Shown here piece by piece: positions 23,467-30,869 of a DNA stretch of 33,917 bases. The translations under genes were made by a program, and so were the position numbers. Source of the stretch: Conexibacter sp. (GTDB taxonomy: Bacteria; Actinomycetota; Thermoleophilia; Solirubrobacterales; Solirubrobacteraceae); NCBI GenBank assembly GCA_025964325.1, contig JAOPZA010000213.1, forward strand, positions 1-33,917. Reading direction: 5' to 3'. How positions within the stretch are numbered: the stretch's first letter is position 1; every line of letters begins with the position of its first letter. Under the pieces are notes generated by a model. The model saw nothing but the letters and a program-made list of their open reading frames with translations, had not been told where the DNA came from and made no database searches.

Positions 23467-23889
23467 CGCCTGGTGGTGCGCCCCGGCCGAGTGCGCCCTG
23501 CTCCCGCGTGCCCGGTCGCGCGGCGCGTGCGCTGAACGGCGGCCACGAGGGAGGGTGGGCGCCCGGCGAGGTCGGCGGTCCTTTGGCCGCCCCGGTCTCC
23601 CGGATCTCCGTCAACCACTTCGATGACCTCACCTTTTGCCCCCGTAGAGGGGTAAAAGGCTGCACTCATCGGCAACGCGCCAAGCTATTGCGCAGGCCGG
23701 CGCGCGGTTCATCACGGAAGAGCGGAGCGCCAACGACGCCCAAACCCCTCCCCCTCGATGCCCGCCGTTCAGCGCACGCCGCGCGCCACCAGTCCCGGGG
23801 CGGACGGCGCGCCACCGACCCCCGCGCCCCGGCGCCAGCCGCGCGCCCGGCATGCACACGGTGCGCGCACCGTCGTCCATTGAGCAGGC
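23467..23889. other. 423-nt non-coding stretch between the flippase and GMC genes
   Basis: No reading frame here looks coding. The middle (about 23600-23700) is less GC-rich than its surroundings. It holds a large imperfect palindrome (23518-23784) with a central hairpin, described separately. From 23785 to 23889 I see only GC-rich sequence with GCGCGC runs and no recognisable site. It lies between convergent genes, so it could serve termination. Confidence 0.6.
23518..23784. repeat. Large imperfect palindrome with central hairpin
   Basis: Outer arms share an exact 15-bp inverted match, TGCGCTGAACGGCGG (23528-23542) against 23762-23776, plus GCGCGGCG at 23518-23525 and its complement at 23777-23784. 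The inner arms share CGATGA (23621-23626) and TCATCG (23666-23671), leading to a central hairpin CCTTTTGCCCC cgtaga GGGGTAAAAGG (23632-23659; 11 pairs with one G-T). Between inner and outer matches the arms have diverged. It may be a decayed foldback element, a structured RNA gene or a large bidirectional terminator. Confidence 0.7.
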
Positions 23890-26511
23890 TCAGGCCAGCC
23901 GCTGCGCCGCGTAGTGCGCCAGCCCCATCGTGGTCAGCTGCGGGTTGACGGTCAGGCTGCTGGGGAAGACGCTGGCGTCGACGACCGCGAGGTTGTCGTA
24001 GCCGTGGACGCGGAAGTCGGGGCCGATCACGCCCCGTGACGGGTCCCGGCTGAGCGCGTTGCCGCCCTGCGGATGGCCGGTCCCGAGCGAGATGTAGTCG
24101 GGGTCGGCGGCGAGCGCGTCGATCCGTCCGAGCTCCTGCGGCGAGCGGAACTCGTCGTAGCCCCACGTGTTCAGCATCACGCGCTCGGCGCCGGCCGCGA
24201 ACAGTAACGAGCCGAGCGTCTGCAGCCCGCGCGCAAGCGTCCGCAGGTCGCCCTGCGTCGGCACGTAGTGGATGTCGGGGCCGCCCGTCAGCGCCCTTCT
24301 CACGCGCGCGTTGCCCTCCGTCCCGACCAGCACGCCGACCGCCATCATCTGGTCGTAGCGGCGCATGTTCTCGAAGTGCTGCTCGAACCATCCGGGCATG
24401 TTGAGCGCCTGCGCGACGGGCGGGTTGAACCACAGCTCGAAGACGTAGCCGGCGTCGATCCGCGGCACGCCCGCATGGGAGATCTGGAGCCCGTCGTAGG
24501 CGTCCAGCTTGCGCCCGAAGTCGGCCGTCAGCGGCGCCCCCATGTTGAAGCAGAGGCCACGCCCGACGGGCAGCCGCCGGCCGATCCCGCTGCGCAGCAG
24601 CAGGAAGCTGGAGCCGACCGCGCCGGCCGAGAGGACGGCGTCTTCGGCCGTGATCGTGACGGCGCGACCGCCGTCGAGCGTCGCGCGCAGCTCGGTCACG
24701 CGGCGGCCGCGCGTGCGCAGCCGTTCGACTTCGCAGTCGGCGACGATCCGCACTCGCTCGGCGCCGAAGTCGGCCTGCGCGCGCGGCAGCGTGACGTCGA
24801 GCATCGAGAGCTTGTGACCGTAGGCGCAGCCGATGTTGCAGTAGCCGCAGCCGACGCAGCCGTCGATGTTCGCGCGCACGACGCCGGCTGCGAGCGCGTC
24901 GGGCGACATGCCGCTGGCGCGGGCGCCCGCGAGGTACTCCGTCGCGGAGCGGTTCGGGACGGCGTCGTCCTGCGCCCGCACGCGCAGGAACGCCTCGACC
25001 GCGTCGAGGCTCGCGGTCAGCGCGTCGCGATCGAGCGCGGCGTCGTGGCGCCGAGGGTCGTTCCAGCGGTCGAGCACGTGCTCGGGCGGGCGGAAGCAGA
25101 CGGCGTTGTTGACCGTCGTCGAGCCGCCGACGCACTCGCCCTGCAGCACCGTGAAGCGGAAGTCGGCGGTCTGCTGCATGATCCCGTCGCGGTAGAGGCG
25201 GCCGAACATGTCCACCTCGTTCTCGCTGAACTCGTGCGGCTGGACGTAGCTTCCGCGCTCGAGCAGCAGCACGTCGCGGCCCGCCTTCGCGAGCTCGTAG
25301 GCGAGGATCGAGCCGCCCGCGCCGCTGCCGACGATCACGACGTCGGCCTCGAGCCGCTCCCCCACCTCGGCGGCGGCCGTGACCTTCAGCTTCAGCGGCG
25401 GCGATCTGGTCGCCGGCCGGCCGCGCTGCGAGAACGGCACGTAGCCGATCGCCGGCCACGTGCGGCGGTCGTCGTAGTAGCCGGAGAAGACGAGCTGCTG
25501 GCCGACGCGGATCACGACCTGCGTGAGGTGCTTGACGAGCGGCGGCCAGCGCGGCGGCCTCAGGAAGTGGCGCTCGAGGAAGGCACGGCGCCTGACCGGC
25601 TCCAGCTGCGAGAGGACCGGCCAGCCGGACAGCAGCGGGCGCAGCTGGAGCGCCAGCAGCGCGACGCGATAGACCCAGACGCGGTGGGCTCTGACGCTGC
25701 GCATGTAGGACTCGACGTTGGCGGCGACCTCCTCCGGAGGCACCTTCTCGTCGGGGCCGGCGACGAGCACCTCGGCAAGCGCGACGAGCGCGCGGTACTC
25801 GCTCGCGCCGAGGAACGTCAGCCCGTAGCGGGCGCTCCAAGCGGCGTGGCTGGCGAGCGGCAGCGCGACGATGATCGCGACGTCGACGATCACCCAGCCC
25901 CACTGCAGCGGCACGACGCTGATGCGCGCGCCGAAGATCGGCAGCTCGCGGCCGGTCTCGGCGAAGGCGAGGAACGCGAGCCCGACGAACGGCTTGACGG
26001 CGTAGACGCCGATCAGCGGGCCGACCCACTGCAGGCGGCCGCGCAGGTCGCGCGCGATCCAGCCGCAGAGCACGGCGATCGCGGCCGCGCCGAGCGCGGT
26101 GCAGAGCACGAACGGCCAGCGCGCGAAGGCGTCGTGCGTGCCGTTCAGCAGCGCGCCCACCACGGTCGCCACCGCGTCGCCGGCGAACAGCACGCCGAGC
26201 ACGACCAGCACGAGGCGGGTCCGATGCTCCGGCTTTGTTGGCGAGGCCGCGGGCATCTGTCCCACTGCGGGATGTTGGCCGTCAGGCCAACTCCCAAGGC
26301 TCGGCGCAGCCGAGCCCGTGCGCCACAGGAGGAGCAACCCCAACAGCAGCGGCAGCGCGACCGTCGCGTGCACGAACGGCAGCTCGCGGAAGGCGCGCTG
26401 CCAGACGAATGGGGCCGCCACCACGCCCGCGGCGACGAGCAGCAGCACGGCCGCGAGCGCGCGCAACGCCGTCTGGGCACGTCGTCCCGGCGCGTCGGCG
26501 CCACCCGCCAT
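23890..26511 (-). CDS. Membrane-fused GMC oxidoreductase with gluconate-2-dehydrogenase-subunit-3-like middle
   Basis: 873 residues from the ATG at 26511, chosen over an upstream in-frame start for its AAGGAGG site 7 nt before. Residues 1-230: about six membrane helices. 230-330: a helical segment (GLTFLGASEYRALVALAEVL to LEPVRRRAFLERHF) resembling the gluconate 2-dehydrogenase subunit 3 domain (tentative). 385-873: GMC flavoprotein with FAD loop DVVIVGSGAGGSILAYELAK, GECVGGSTTVNNAVC, a CVGCGYCNIGCAYGHK motif (Cys 552, 555, 558, 562) as in cholesterol oxidase or long-chain alcohol oxidase relatives, and C-terminal GTGHPQGGNAL with the NPQLT active-site block. Substrate unknown, likely a lipid alcohol or sterol. 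Residues ~65-80 are encoded by palindromic DNA (see 26274). Confidence 0.85.
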   Translation of the reverse strand: MAGGADAPGRRAQTALRALAAVLLLVAAGVVAAPFVWQRAFRELPFVHATVALPLLLGLLLLWRTGSAAPSLGSWPDGQHPAVGQMPAASPTKPEHRTRLVLVVLGVLFAGDAVATVVGALLNGTHDAFARWPFVLCTALGAAAIAVLCGWIARDLRGRLQWVGPLIGVYAVKPFVGLAFLAFAETGRELPIFGARISVVPLQWGWVIVDVAIIVALPLASHAAWSARYGLTFLGASEYRALVALAEVLVAGPDEKVPPEEVAANVESYMRSVRAHRVWVYRVALLALQLRPLLSGWPVLSQLEPVRRRAFLERHFLRPPRWPPLVKHLTQVVIRVGQQLVFSGYYDDRRTWPAIGYVPFSQRGRPATRSPPLKLKVTAAAEVGERLEADVVIVGSGAGGSILAYELAKAGRDVLLLERGSYVQPHEFSENEVDMFGRLYRDGIMQQTADFRFTVLQGECVGGSTTVNNAVCFRPPEHVLDRWNDPRRHDAALDRDALTASLDAVEAFLRVRAQDDAVPNRSATEYLAGARASGMSPDALAAGVVRANIDGCVGCGYCNIGCAYGHKLSMLDVTLPRAQADFGAERVRIVADCEVERLRTRGRRVTELRATLDGGRAVTITAEDAVLSAGAVGSSFLLLRSGIGRRLPVGRGLCFNMGAPLTADFGRKLDAYDGLQISHAGVPRIDAGYVFELWFNPPVAQALNMPGWFEQHFENMRRYDQMMAVGVLVGTEGNARVRRALTGGPDIHYVPTQGDLRTLARGLQTLGSLLFAAGAERVMLNTWGYDEFRSPQELGRIDALAADPDYISLGTGHPQGGNALSRDPSRGVIGPDFRVHGYDNLAVVDASVFPSSLTVNPQLTTMGLAHYAAQRLA
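26274..26316. repeat. Two hairpins inside the GMC reading frame
   Basis: GTTGGCC gtca GGCCAAC (26274-26291) and GGCTCGGC gca GCCGAGCC (26298-26316), both perfect stems. The second has the same 11-bp core (CGGCGCAGCCG) as the hairpin at 14834-14856, with a different but complementary flank. They encode a low-complexity Gly/Ser/Pro stretch in a loop between two membrane helices, as expected of an in-frame insertion. Confidence 0.7.
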
Positions 26512-26528
26512 CCCGGCCCCTCCTTGAT

Positions 26529-26545
26529 GGACCGTGAAGCGGTCC
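26529..26545. promoter_or_regulatory. Operator-like palindrome before the GMC gene
   Basis: GGACCG tgaag CGGTCC, a perfect six-base inverted repeat with a 5-nt spacer. It lies between the -10 box (26564-26569) and the ribosome site, starting about 12 nt after the expected transcription start. Could be a repressor site or a leader hairpin; no regulator is adjacent. Confidence 0.45.
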
Positions 26546-26563
26546 GTCGCCCTGGTGCGGGCC

Positions 26564-26592
26564 ACGGTACCCGCCCGCCGGCGGAGGGTCAA
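26564..26592 (-). promoter_or_regulatory. Sigma-70-type promoter of the GMC gene
   Basis: Minus strand: -35 TTGACC (26592-26587), 17-nt spacer, -10 TACCGT (26569-26564). It is the best promoter match in the window. Expected start near 26557, giving a leader of about 46 nt with an AAGGAGG ribosome site. Confidence 0.6.
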
Positions 26593-26753
26593 GCCGGCGG
26601 GCGGGGGTGCGCGGGGAAGGTCGACGCGGCGGGATCCTCATTCGTAGGCGAGGCTCTCAGCACGTCGAGCTCGGCGGCGCGGCGAGCCGCCCCGATCGCC
26701 GCCAGCAGGCCCGCGATCGCCGCCAGGATCAGCAGGACGATCAGGTTCGGCAG
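26589..26753 (-). CDS. Possible small membrane peptide or gene remnant
   Basis: About 54 codons between rpe and the GMC gene: a CTG (26753), PNLIVLLILAAIAGLLAAIG (one membrane helix), then ARRAAELDVLRASPTNED and a Pro-rich end. There is no ATG, GTG or TTG in the frame after the preceding stop, so it is either CTG-initiated or the tail of a lost gene. The stop lies within the -35 box of the GMC promoter. Low confidence that it is expressed. Confidence 0.25.
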   Translation of the reverse strand: MPNLIVLLILAAIAGLLAAIGAARRAAELDVLRASPTNEDPAASTFPAHPRPPA

Positions 26754-26838
26754 GGGATCGAGAGCGCAAGCCCTCGCTGCGCAGGGGGATCGTCACGAGC
26801 ACGGGGCAGACCCCGCCGCCCGCCCGGGGGCGCCGCCC

Positions 26839-27525
26839 TCAGACGGCGCCGGCCGCCGCTGCGATCGCGGCGTAGGCGGCGGCCGGGTCCGCCGCGCCGA
26901 AGATCGCGGAGCCGGCGACGAACACGTTCGCGCCCGCCTCCGCGCACGGTCCGGCGGTCGCCGGATCGACGCCGCCGTCGACCTCGAGCGCCGTCCCCGC
27001 CGGCAGCAGGTCGCGCAGCCGCGCGACCTTGTCGAGCGAGGCGGGGATGAACGGCTGGCCGCCCCAGCCGGGGTTCACGGTCATGCAGAGCGCCATCTCG
27101 AGCAGGTCGGCGACCTCCGCGAGCGCGCTCGGCGGCGTGCCGGGGTTGATCGCCGCGCTCGGACTGGCGCCCGCCTCGCGGACGGCGGAGAGCGCGTAGT
27201 TCAGGTGCGGGGTCGCCTCGACGTGGACCGTGATCGAGTCGGCGCCGGCGCGCGCGTACTCGGCGACGGTGCGCTCCGGCCGCTCGATCATCAGGTGGAC
27301 GTCGAGGATCGCGCCGGCGGCGTGGACCTGGTCGGCGAGGGCGCCGACGACGAGCGGGCCGATCGTGATCGGCGGGACGAAGTGCCCGTCCATCACGTCG
27401 ACGTGGATGACGCGCGCGCCCGCGTCGAGCACCTCGCCGACCTGGGCGCCGAGGCGCGCGAAGTCGGCCGACAGGATCGATGGCGCGATGCGCCGCCGGC
27501 GCAGCAGCTCGGTGGTCGTGGTCAT
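26839..27525 (-). CDS. rpe: Ribulose-phosphate 3-epimerase
   Basis: Interconverts ribulose-5-P and xylulose-5-P in the pentose phosphate pathway. 228 residues, TIM barrel. IAPSILSADFARLGAQ, metal-site VIHVDVMDGHFVPPITIG, LDVHLMIERPE, ITVHVEA, MTVNPGWGGQPFIPASLDKV and LEVDGGVDPATA all match the family, with the catalytic Asp pair and metal His kept. The start at 27525 gives the standard N-terminus. It supplies ribulose-5-P, the RibB substrate, and its usual neighbours rsmB, fmt and ribD are in this window. Confidence 0.97.
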   Translation of the reverse strand: MTTTTELLRRRRIAPSILSADFARLGAQVGEVLDAGARVIHVDVMDGHFVPPITIGPLVVGALADQVHAAGAILDVHLMIERPERTVAEYARAGADSITVHVEATPHLNYALSAVREAGASPSAAINPGTPPSALAEVADLLEMALCMTVNPGWGGQPFIPASLDKVARLRDLLPAGTALEVDGGVDPATAGPCAEAGANVFVAGSAIFGAADPAAAYAAIAAAAGAV

Positions 27526-27574
27526 GCGGCGCAGTCTGCCGCACGGGGCGCGTCGGCGGCGCGCCGGGGCGCGC

Positions 27575-27802
27575 TCAGACCGGGGTGAGCATGCTGCCTC
27601 TGCAGTGGTTGCACATCACGATCGCGGTGCTCGCCATGCGCACGATCGTCGAGTGCTCGCCGCAGTTGGGGCAGACCGAGGTCAGCTCGTAGCGGCGCAG
27701 GCAGTAGACGCAGCGGTAGCGGCCCGGGAGCGTCGTCGGCCGCAGCCAGGGCTCGCCGCAGCCCGGGCACTCCGGTCCCAACTTGACGGGGTCGTCACTC
27801 AT
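27575..27802 (-). CDS. Small zinc-ribbon protein, unknown function
   Basis: 75 residues with four CxxC pairs: CPGC, CVYC, CPNC and CNHC, spaced as two zinc ribbons. No catalytic motif and no membrane segment. It lies between rpe and rsmB in the same direction. Not recognised as a named family; a role in RNA or protein binding would be a guess. Codon use fits a real gene. Confidence 0.7.
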   Translation of the reverse strand: MSDDPVKLGPECPGCGEPWLRPTTLPGRYRCVYCLRRYELTSVCPNCGEHSTIVRMASTAIVMCNHCRGSMLTPV

Positions 27803-27849
27803 CGCGCTGCCGTCCGCACTCCCCCGTCATAGCGCATCCGCCGGATCCT

Positions 27850-27871
27850 CGCGCACGGACGGCCGTGCGCG
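27850..27871 (-). terminator. Hairpin after rsmB
   Basis: CGCGCACGG acgg CCGTGCGCG, nine perfect pairs, beginning 7 nt after the rsmB stop. No T-run follows in either direction, as is usual in high-GC actinobacteria; a terminator role is inferred from position. Confidence 0.45.
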
Positions 27872-27877
27872 GCCGCA

Positions 27878-29245
27878 TCACTCTGCACGGCGCAGACGTG
27901 CCAGGAAGAAGCCGTCGGTACCGTCGCGATGCGGCAGCGTCTGCAGCATCTGCGGCTCGCCGGGATGCCGCAGCGCGGGCTCCTCGGCGCCGAGATCGTC
28001 GAGCGAGAAGCCCTCGTTCGCGGCCAGGAAATGGCGCACGACCGCCTCGTTCTCGCGCGGCGAGATCGTGCACGTGGCGTAGAGCAGGGTGCCGCCGGGG
28101 GCGAGCGCCACGGCGCCGGCGGCGAGGATGGCGCCCTGCAGCGCGGCGACCTCGTCGATCCGCTCGGGCGCGGCGCGCCAGCGCAGGTCGGGCCGGCTCT
28201 GGAGCGTCCCGAGCCCGGAGCAGGGCGGGTCGACGAGCACGCGTGCGAATCGTCCGTCCTCGCGCGGGAGCGCGGCGTCGCCGGTCTCGACGCGCACGAC
28301 ATCGGCGGCGCGGAGGCGCTCGCTCGTGCGCCGCAGCGCGTCGGCGCGGCCGCGGTGGCGCTCGACCGCGACGACCTCGCCCTCGCCGCCCATCAAGGCC
28401 GCCAGGTGCGTCGTCTTGCCGCCTGGAGCCGCGCACAGGTCGAGCACGCGCTCGCCCGGCTGCGGCGCGAGCAGGCGGGCCGGCAGCATCGCCGCGCGCG
28501 ACTGCGCGACGAGCGCACCGGATGCCCACAGCGGGTCGGCGCGCGGGTCGAAGGCGCCCTCCGTCACGACGAGGCCCTCCGGCAGCCCCGGCGCGGGGGC
28601 GGTGACGACGCCGCGGGCCGCCAGCTCGGCGGCGACAGCGGCCGGCTCGGCGACGAGCGCGTTGACGCGCAGCGCCGCCTCGGCCGGCTCGTTCACGCGC
28701 GCGAGCAGGGCGCGCGCCTGCTCGGGGCCCAGCGCCTCCCACCACATCCGCGCGAGCCAGTCGGGCACCGAGTGCAGCAGCGCCGCCCGCTCCGGGGTCG
28801 TATCGTCGAGCCGCGCGAGGATGCCGGCGCCGTCACGCGCCGCCTTGCGCAGCACGGCGTTGACGAGCTTGAAGCCGGGGCCTCCGTCCGCCTTCGCCAG
28901 CTCGACGCTCTGGTCGACGGCCGCATGGGCGGCGACGCCGTCGAGGAACAGCAGCTGCAGGCAGCCGAGCCGCAGCGCGGTGCGGACGGCCGGGTCGAGC
29001 TGCTCGACGGGCCGCCGCGCGAGCGTCGCGATCACGTGGTCGAGCGTGCGCCGGCGCTGGACGGCGCCGAAGGCGAGCCGCATCGCGAAGCCGTGCTCGC
29101 GCGGCTCGAGCCCGAGACGCGCCGCCTCGCCGGCGAGCGCGCGGTCGGCGTAGGCGTCCTCCTCCTCGACGCGCCGCAGCACCGCTGCCGCGACCTGCCG
29201 GGCGGGCGACACGGAGCTGCTCGGACGGGTGACGGTCGGGGACAT
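27878..29245 (-). CDS. rsmB: 16S rRNA (cytosine(967)-C(5))-methyltransferase
   Basis: Methylates C967 of 16S rRNA. 455 residues. N-terminal NusB-like RNA-binding domain (about 15-145: SPARQVAAAVLRRVEEEDAY; AAVDQSVELAKADGGPGFKL). Rossmann methyltransferase with VLDLCAAPGGKTTHLAALM, VAVERHRGR, VLVDPPCSGLGTLQSRPDLR (catalytic-site Cys) and LLYATCTISPRENEAVV (second Cys). The long in-frame reading upstream is a shadow; the start at 29245 gives MSPTVTRPSS. Normally in a def-fmt-rsmB run; here cydAB lies between. Confidence 0.96.
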   Translation of the reverse strand: MSPTVTRPSSSVSPARQVAAAVLRRVEEEDAYADRALAGEAARLGLEPREHGFAMRLAFGAVQRRRTLDHVIATLARRPVEQLDPAVRTALRLGCLQLLFLDGVAAHAAVDQSVELAKADGGPGFKLVNAVLRKAARDGAGILARLDDTTPERAALLHSVPDWLARMWWEALGPEQARALLARVNEPAEAALRVNALVAEPAAVAAELAARGVVTAPAPGLPEGLVVTEGAFDPRADPLWASGALVAQSRAAMLPARLLAPQPGERVLDLCAAPGGKTTHLAALMGGEGEVVAVERHRGRADALRRTSERLRAADVVRVETGDAALPREDGRFARVLVDPPCSGLGTLQSRPDLRWRAAPERIDEVAALQGAILAAGAVALAPGGTLLYATCTISPRENEAVVRHFLAANEGFSLDDLGAEEPALRHPGEPQMLQTLPHRDGTDGFFLARLRRAE

Positions 29246-29381
29246 CCCATCATCGTGGCAGCTCGCGCCGTCCCGCCCCGTGCGGGCGGCCGGCCCGCGG
29301 CCCGGCGGCCCTTCGGCGCCGTCGCGACAGATGTGCGCAGCATCACGTTTGGCGGCCGAGCGCCGGGATACTCTCGCCGCC

Positions 29382-29492
29382 ATGGACCGCGCCCCGCTCC
29401 GCAACGCCGCGCTGCTCCCGGCGGGAACGCCCGTGCACCCGCGACGTCGCTGGCGCTCCGGCGCTCGGGGCGTAGACTCCGTGCCGGCATGA
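29382..29492 (+). CDS. Possible 36-residue leader ORF before cydA
   Basis: ATG at 29382 to a TGA that overlaps the cydA ATG (ATGA). It encodes a Pro/Arg-rich peptide (MDRAPLRNAALLPAG at the start). A GATACT box lies 9 nt before its ATG, and a TAGACT box lies inside it, 10 nt before cydA. It may be a leader peptide coupled to cydA, or chance in a high-GC region. Low confidence. Confidence 0.25.
   Translation: MDRAPLRNAALLPAGTPVHPRRRWRSGARGVDSVPA
29473..29478 (+). promoter_or_regulatory. Candidate -10 box upstream of cydA
   Basis: TAGACT, 10 nt before the cydA ATG, fits TANNNT; no clear -35 (CTGGCG at the 17-nt spacing). Would give a nearly leaderless cydAB mRNA. Confidence 0.35.
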
Positions 29493-30862
29493 TCGCCGCT
29501 CTCATCGGGACCGCGCTCGGCCCCGTCCAGCAGCATTATCTGGACGAAGCGCGTCAGATGCAGGCGCTGTCGTTCGCGGTGCACATCCCGCTCGTGTGCT
29601 TCGGGGTCGCCTTCCCCGCGATGGTGCTCCTCGCCGAGTGGCTCCACCTGCGGACGGGCGACGACCTCTACCGCACGCTCGCGCGCCGCTGGACGCGGAT
29701 CATGGTCGCGCTGTTCGCGATCGGCGTCATCACCGGCACGATCCTGTCCTTCGAGATGGGCCTGCTGTGGCCGAACTTCACCGCCACCTTCGGGGACGTC
29801 TTCGGACTCGGCTTCGCGATCGAGGGCTTCTCGTTCTTCCTCGAGGCGATCTTCATCGGCATCTACGTCTACGGCTGGGAGCGGATGCCGCCGAGATGGC
29901 ACCTGCTGAGCGGGCTGCCGATCGTCTTCACCGGCTTCAGCGGCTCGATGATGGTGATCGCCGTCAACGGCTGGATGAACCACCCGAGCGGGTTCAAGCT
30001 CGTCAACGGCAAGACGACCGACGTCCACCCGTGGGCTGCGCTGTTCGGCAACAGGTTCTTCTGGCACGAGCTCGTGCACATGTACATCGCGGCGTTCATC
30101 GTCGCCGGCTTCGTCGTCGCGGCCGCCTACGCCGTCGGCAGACTGCGCGGCAACTGGGGCCGCTACGAGCGCATCGCGCTCGCGATCCCGCTGACGATCG
30201 CGGCGCTGGCGGCGCCCGCGCAGCTGCTCGTCGGCGACTGGGCCGCGCGCACCGTCGCCACCGACCAGCCGACGAAGCTGGCCGCGATGGAGGGCCTGCA
30301 GAAGACGACGAAGGGCGCGTCCGAGCACGTCCTCGGCTGGTACGACGCGAAGACCGGCGACATCAAGTGGGGGATCGAGATCCCCTATCTTCTCTCGCTG
30401 CTCTCGACGCACGACCCGAACGGGAGGGTCCAGGGGCTCGACGCCGTGCCGGCCGCCGACCGGCCGCCGGTCAACGTCGAGCGCTTCGCGTTCCAGACGA
30501 TGGTCGGGATCGGCACGCTGCTGGCGCTGATCGGCGTGCTGACGCTGCTCGTGCGCTGGAGACGGAGACGGCTGCCGCAGAGCGTCTGGTTCTATCGCGC
30601 GCTCGTCGTGGCCGGCCCGCTGTCGCTCGTCTGCCTGATCGCCGGCTGGGTGACGACCGAGGTCGGCCGCCAGCCATGGGTCGTCTACGGCGTGATGCGC
30701 ACCGCCGACGCCGTCACCGGCGCCGGCGGGGTTCCCGTCGGCTACGCCGTGCTGGCGCTCGTCTACGTCGGCGTGGCCGTCGCGCTCGCCTGGATCCTGC
30801 GCCGCCTCGCGCGCTCGCCGTTGGCGCCGCACGCCGATCCGCAACCGACGACGCAGGTGTAG
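29489..30862 (+). CDS. cydA: Cytochrome bd ubiquinol oxidase subunit I
   Basis: Haem-bearing subunit of the terminal oxidase that reduces oxygen to water using quinol. 457 residues, about nine membrane helices. MQALSFAVHIPLVCFGVAFP supplies the N-terminal haem His (H32). The segments FGLGFAIEGFSFFLEAIFIG, VNGWMNHPSGF, FWHELVHMYIAAFIVAGFVV and VTTEVGRQPWVVYGVMRT (the GRQPW signature) are all present. The loop between helices 6 and 7 is short, as in CIO-like/actinobacterial forms without the long Q-loop. cydB follows 7 nt after the stop. No cydCD or cydX is seen in the window. Confidence 0.95.
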   Translation: MIAALIGTALGPVQQHYLDEARQMQALSFAVHIPLVCFGVAFPAMVLLAEWLHLRTGDDLYRTLARRWTRIMVALFAIGVITGTILSFEMGLLWPNFTATFGDVFGLGFAIEGFSFFLEAIFIGIYVYGWERMPPRWHLLSGLPIVFTGFSGSMMVIAVNGWMNHPSGFKLVNGKTTDVHPWAALFGNRFFWHELVHMYIAAFIVAGFVVAAAYAVGRLRGNWGRYERIALAIPLTIAALAAPAQLLVGDWAARTVATDQPTKLAAMEGLQKTTKGASEHVLGWYDAKTGDIKWGIEIPYLLSLLSTHDPNGRVQGLDAVPAADRPPVNVERFAFQTMVGIGTLLALIGVLTLLVRWRRRRLPQSVWFYRALVVAGPLSLVCLIAGWVTTEVGRQPWVVYGVMRTADAVTGAGGVPVGYAVLALVYVGVAVALAWILRRLARSPLAPHADPQPTTQV

Positions 30863-30869
30863 GCGCGCG

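Noticed and set aside
23414-23880. Small ORFs in the 23467-23889 gap on both strands
   Set aside because: Their similar ALNGGH-type stretches on opposite strands come from the inverted repeat, not from a real protein.
24268-27588. A 1106-codon open frame on the plus strand
   Set aside because: Shadow of the GMC and rpe genes; low-complexity Arg/Ala composition and no motif.
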